From Pseudomonadota bacterium (GTDB lineage Bacteria; Pseudomonadota; Gammaproteobacteria; Burkholderiales; Thiobacillaceae): DNA of 7,828 nucleotides. The stretch lies in assembly GCA_021847385.1 (NCBI GenBank), contig JAJZTV010000091.1:1-7828 (forward strand). Direction: 5' to 3'. The translations under genes were made by a program, and so were the position numbers. The notes under the pieces were generated by a model, which was not told the origin of the DNA, ran no database searches, and worked only from the letters and a program-made list of their open reading frames with translations. Of this stretch, positions 5,986-7,828 are shown in pieces (the first letter of the stretch is position 1; each line of letters begins with the position of its first letter).

Positions 5986-7104
5986 TCACGTAGAGAAGAA
6001 TTCCTTCACCTTGTCCATAAACCCCTTGGCTTTCGGGTTGTGCTTGCCCTCGTGCTCGTGGCTGATCGCATCGAACTCACGCAACAGTTCCTTCTGCCGC
6101 TCGGTCAGGTTGACCGGGGTCTCCACCACCACGTGACACAAGAGGTCGCCATGGCTTTCGCTGCGCACGCCTTTGATGCCCTTGCCGCGCAGACGGAAGA
6201 CCTTGCCGGTCTGGGTTTCGGCCGGAATCTTGATGCTGGCCTGGCCATCCAGGGTCGGAATGGTGACTTCGCCGCCCAGGGCAGCCGTCGCGTAAGAAAT
6301 CGGCATCTCACAATGCAGATCGTTATGGTCGCGCTGGAAGACCGGGTGCGCCTTGAGGTGGATCAGCACATACAGATCGCCCGGTGGGCCGCCGTTGATA
6401 CCGGCCTCCCCCTCGCCTGACAGCCGAATCCGGTCGCCCTCGTTCACCCCGGCCGGGATATTGACCGAGAGGGTCTTGTGCTTCTTGATCCTACCGCTGC
6501 CATGGCAATGGCCGCAGGGATCGGTGATGACCCGGCCGCTGCCGTTGCAATGCGGGCAGGTCTGCTGGATGGAGAAGAAGCCCTGCTGCATGCGCACCTG
6601 ACCATGGCCGCCGCAGGTCTGGCAGGTAACCGGCTCGCTACCCTTTTTCGCCCCGCTGCCATGGCAATGCTCGCATTCGCTCATCACCGGGATGCGGATC
6701 TTGGTCTCGGTGCCGCGTGCGGCCTCTTCCAGCGCGATCTCCAAGTTGTAGCGCAAGTCGGCGCCGCGATAGACCTGATTGCGCCGACCGCCGCCGCCAC
6801 CGAAGATGTCGCCGAAGATGTCGGAGAAGGCGTCGGCGAAATTGCCATAACCTGCGCCGCCGGCCCCGGCCATGCTCGGGTCGACCCCGGCATGGCCGTA
6901 CTGGTCGTAGGCCGCCCGTTTCTGCGGATCGGTCAGCACCTCGTAGGCCTCCTTGACCTCCTTGAAGTGCTCCTCGGCCTCGTGGTTACCCGGGTTGCGG
7001 TCCGGGTGGTACTTCATGGCCAGCTTGCGGTAGGCCTTCTTCAGTTCGTCTTCGGAGGCGCCTTTGGCGACGCCGAGCACTTCGTAGTAATCGCGTTTTG
7101 GCAT
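5986..7104 (-). CDS. dnaJ: Chaperone protein DnaJ (Hsp40)
   Basis: DnaJ is the J-domain cochaperone that delivers unfolded clients to DnaK and stimulates its ATPase in the cytosol. The 372-residue product is full length and of the class I type. The J domain is residues 1-70, with the HPD motif at 33-35 that is needed to trigger DnaK. A Gly/Phe-rich linker (about 75-107: YGNFADAFSDIFGDIFGGGGG) follows. Four zinc-binding CxxCxGxG repeats start at C144, C161, C183 and C197. The C-terminal client-binding domains run from about 208 to 335 (TLSVNIPAGVNEGDRIRLSG; HPVFQRDHNDLHCEMPIS), and the tail ends KVKEFFST. The ATG at 7104 matches the family N-terminus MPKRDYYEVLGV, so the start is secure. However, the bases before it are C-rich and contain no Shine-Dalgarno match; a repeat array occupies that place. 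dnaK lies 135 bases upstream on the same strand, with a terminator in between. Confidence 0.98.
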   Translation of the reverse strand: MPKRDYYEVLGVAKGASEDELKKAYRKLAMKYHPDRNPGNHEAEEHFKEVKEAYEVLTDPQKRAAYDQYGHAGVDPSMAGAGGAGYGNFADAFSDIFGDIFGGGGGRRNQVYRGADLRYNLEIALEEAARGTETKIRIPVMSECEHCHGSGAKKGSEPVTCQTCGGHGQVRMQQGFFSIQQTCPHCNGSGRVITDPCGHCHGSGRIKKHKTLSVNIPAGVNEGDRIRLSGEGEAGINGGPPGDLYVLIHLKAHPVFQRDHNDLHCEMPISYATAALGGEVTIPTLDGQASIKIPAETQTGKVFRLRGKGIKGVRSESHGDLLCHVVVETPVNLTERQKELLREFDAISHEHEGKHNPKAKGFMDKVKEFFST

Positions 7105-7106
7105 GG

Positions 7107-7160
7107 CAGGGGTCGGGATTCAGGGGTCGGGATTCAGGGGTCGGGATTCAGGGGAGGGTT
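7107..7160 (+). repeat. 14-bp G-rich tandem array with G-quadruplex potential
   Basis: Three perfect copies of CAGGGGTCGGGATT (7107-7120, 7121-7134, 7135-7148) are followed by a degenerate partial copy (CAGGGGAGGGTT, 7149-7160). On the + strand, the template strand for dnaJ, it contains eight runs of three or four G separated by loops of 2, 5, 2, 5, 2, 5 and 1 bases, which fits the canonical G-quadruplex pattern. The array ends only 2 bases before the dnaJ start codon. Confidence 0.95.
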
Positions 7161-7239
7161 AGGAACAAGACCCAGCAGAAAAAAGAAAGCCGCGCGAAGC
7201 GCGACTTTCCCTGATCCCTGAATCCTGAATCCTGACCCC
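7109..7239. repeat. Imperfect inverted repeat flanking the dnaK-dnaJ terminator
   Basis: CCTGAATCCTGACCCC (7224-7239) is the reverse complement of the array segment GGGGTCGGGATTCAGG (for example 7109-7124 or 7123-7138) with one mismatch. The right arm is itself repetitive (CTGAATC twice, CTGATCC once). The arms could pair in the transcript with the terminator hairpin in the loop, giving a MITE-like or REP-like layout. No transposase or clear target-site duplication is seen. Confidence 0.65.
7179..7208 (-). terminator. Intrinsic terminator after dnaK, before dnaJ
   Basis: On the minus strand AAAGTCGCGC (7199-7208) pairs with GCGCGGCTTT (7186-7195) through 10 pairs, one of them T-G, around a 3-base loop, and is followed by a T-tract (CTTTTTTC). 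It lies 31 bases after the dnaK stop. The T-tract is present only in the dnaK-to-dnaJ direction. Confidence 0.88.
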
Positions 7240-7828
7240 TTACTTGTCTTTCACCTCTTCGAACTCGGCGTCGACCACGTCCTCGTCGGCCTTGCCGCCG
7301 GCCGCGCCCGGCTGGGCACCGGCCTCGGCACCGCCCTGCTGGCCGTACATCTGCTCGGCCAGTTTGTGGCTGGCCTCGGCCAGGGCCTGGGTCTTGGCCT
7401 CGATCGCCTCCTTGTCGCTGCTGCGGATGGCCTCTTCGGCCTCTTTCACCGCAGCCTCGATCTTGGCCTTCTCATCGGCACCGACCTTGTCGCCATGCTC
7501 TTTCAGGGCCTTGTTCACCGAGTGGATCATGCTGTCGCACTGGTTGCGGGCGTTGGCCAGCTCGAAGGCCTTGTGGTCTTCGGCGGCATTGGCCTCGGCG
7601 TCCTGCACCATCTTCTTGATCTCATCCTCGGACAGGCCGGAGTTGGCCTTGATGGTGATCTTGGCCTCCTTGTTGGTCGCCTTGTCCTTGGCCGAGACAT
7701 GCAGGATACCGTTGGCGTCGATGTCGAAGGTGACCTCGATCTGCGGCAGCCCGCGCGGCGCCGGCGGGATGTCGGACAAGTTGAACTGGCCCAGGCTCTT
7801 GTTGCCGGCCGACATCTCGCGCTCGCCC
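7240..7828 (-). CDS. dnaK: Chaperone protein DnaK (Hsp70), C-terminal part only
   Basis: This is the C-terminal 195 residues of the ATP-dependent Hsp70 chaperone; the nucleotide-binding domain and the start lie beyond the right edge. The frame is open to the edge (GERE before the internal ATG at 7815), so that ATG is not the start. The visible part begins in the beta-sandwich substrate-binding domain (KSLGQFNLSDIPPAPRGLPQ, then EVTFDIDANGILHVSAKDK). It continues through the helical lid (SGLSEDEIKKMVQDAEANAAEDHKAF... to ...LAEASHKLAEQMYGQ) and a Gly/Ala/Gln-rich linker. It ends with the conserved acidic tail DEDVVDAEFEEVKDK, the motif typical of proteobacterial DnaK. dnaJ follows on the same strand after a 135-base spacer holding a terminator and repeats. 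The usual partner grpE is not in the window and could lie upstream of dnaK. Confidence 0.98.
   Translation of the reverse strand, partial: GEREMSAGNKSLGQFNLSDIPPAPRGLPQIEVTFDIDANGILHVSAKDKATNKEAKITIKANSGLSEDEIKKMVQDAEANAAEDHKAFELANARNQCDSMIHSVNKALKEHGDKVGADEKAKIEAAVKEAEEAIRSSDKEAIEAKTQALAEASHKLAEQMYGQQGGAEAGAQPGAAGGKADEDVVDAEFEEVKDK

Noticed and set aside
6478..7221. Plus-strand open frame opposite dnaJ that runs into the G-rich array
   Set aside because: It is antisense to a complete DnaJ with all four zinc motifs, and the end of its translation is simply the repeat (GIQGSGFRGG).
7107..7239. CRISPR-like array or clear mobile element in the dnaK-dnaJ spacer
   Set aside because: The tandem units are contiguous 14-mers without spacers, so this is not CRISPR. 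The inverted arms suggest a MITE-like unit, but I see no target-site duplication or second copy in the window, so it is listed only as repeats.

Overview
The window looks like an ordinary, GC-rich chromosomal segment from a proteobacterium. The DapD, DapC, DnaJ and DnaK sequences are most like those of Betaproteobacteria, possibly an environmental or autotrophic lineage. That placement is an impression from protein sequence, not a measured result. There is no tRNA, rRNA, CRISPR array, transposase, integrase or phage gene, and I see no undescribed multi-gene system. The interest lies in unusual versions of familiar genes and in one odd repeat-bearing spacer.

Left part (1-2160, + strand): the 3' part of dapC (succinyl-DAP aminotransferase), a short exported protein of unknown function (970-1251), and complete dapD (tetrahydrodipicolinate N-succinyltransferase). 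They are tightly spaced, look like one operon and end at a strong intrinsic terminator (2121-2159). DapD and DapC catalyse consecutive steps of the succinylase route to diaminopimelate and lysine.

Middle part (2160-5601): two minus-strand genes, a secreted trypsin-like protease (2160-3437) and, upstream of it, an odhB/sucB-type 2-oxoglutarate dehydrogenase E2 (3508-4632). The protease carries a large insertion with an internal repeat in its catalytic domain and a separate C-terminal module. The E2 lacks a recognisable peripheral subunit-binding domain and has neither the E1 nor the E3 gene beside it. A roughly 300-base divergent spacer separates odhB from a plus-strand gene for an unrecognised exported protein (4939-5601).

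Right part (5641-7828, minus strand): a probable 69-residue gene of unknown function, then dnaJ with its own terminator, then the 3' third of dnaK. DnaK and DnaJ form the Hsp70/Hsp40 chaperone pair. The dnaK-dnaJ spacer is unusual. It holds an intrinsic terminator flanked by inverted 16-base arms, and a 14-base G-rich tandem array with G-quadruplex potential that runs almost to the dnaJ start codon, leaving no visible ribosome binding site.
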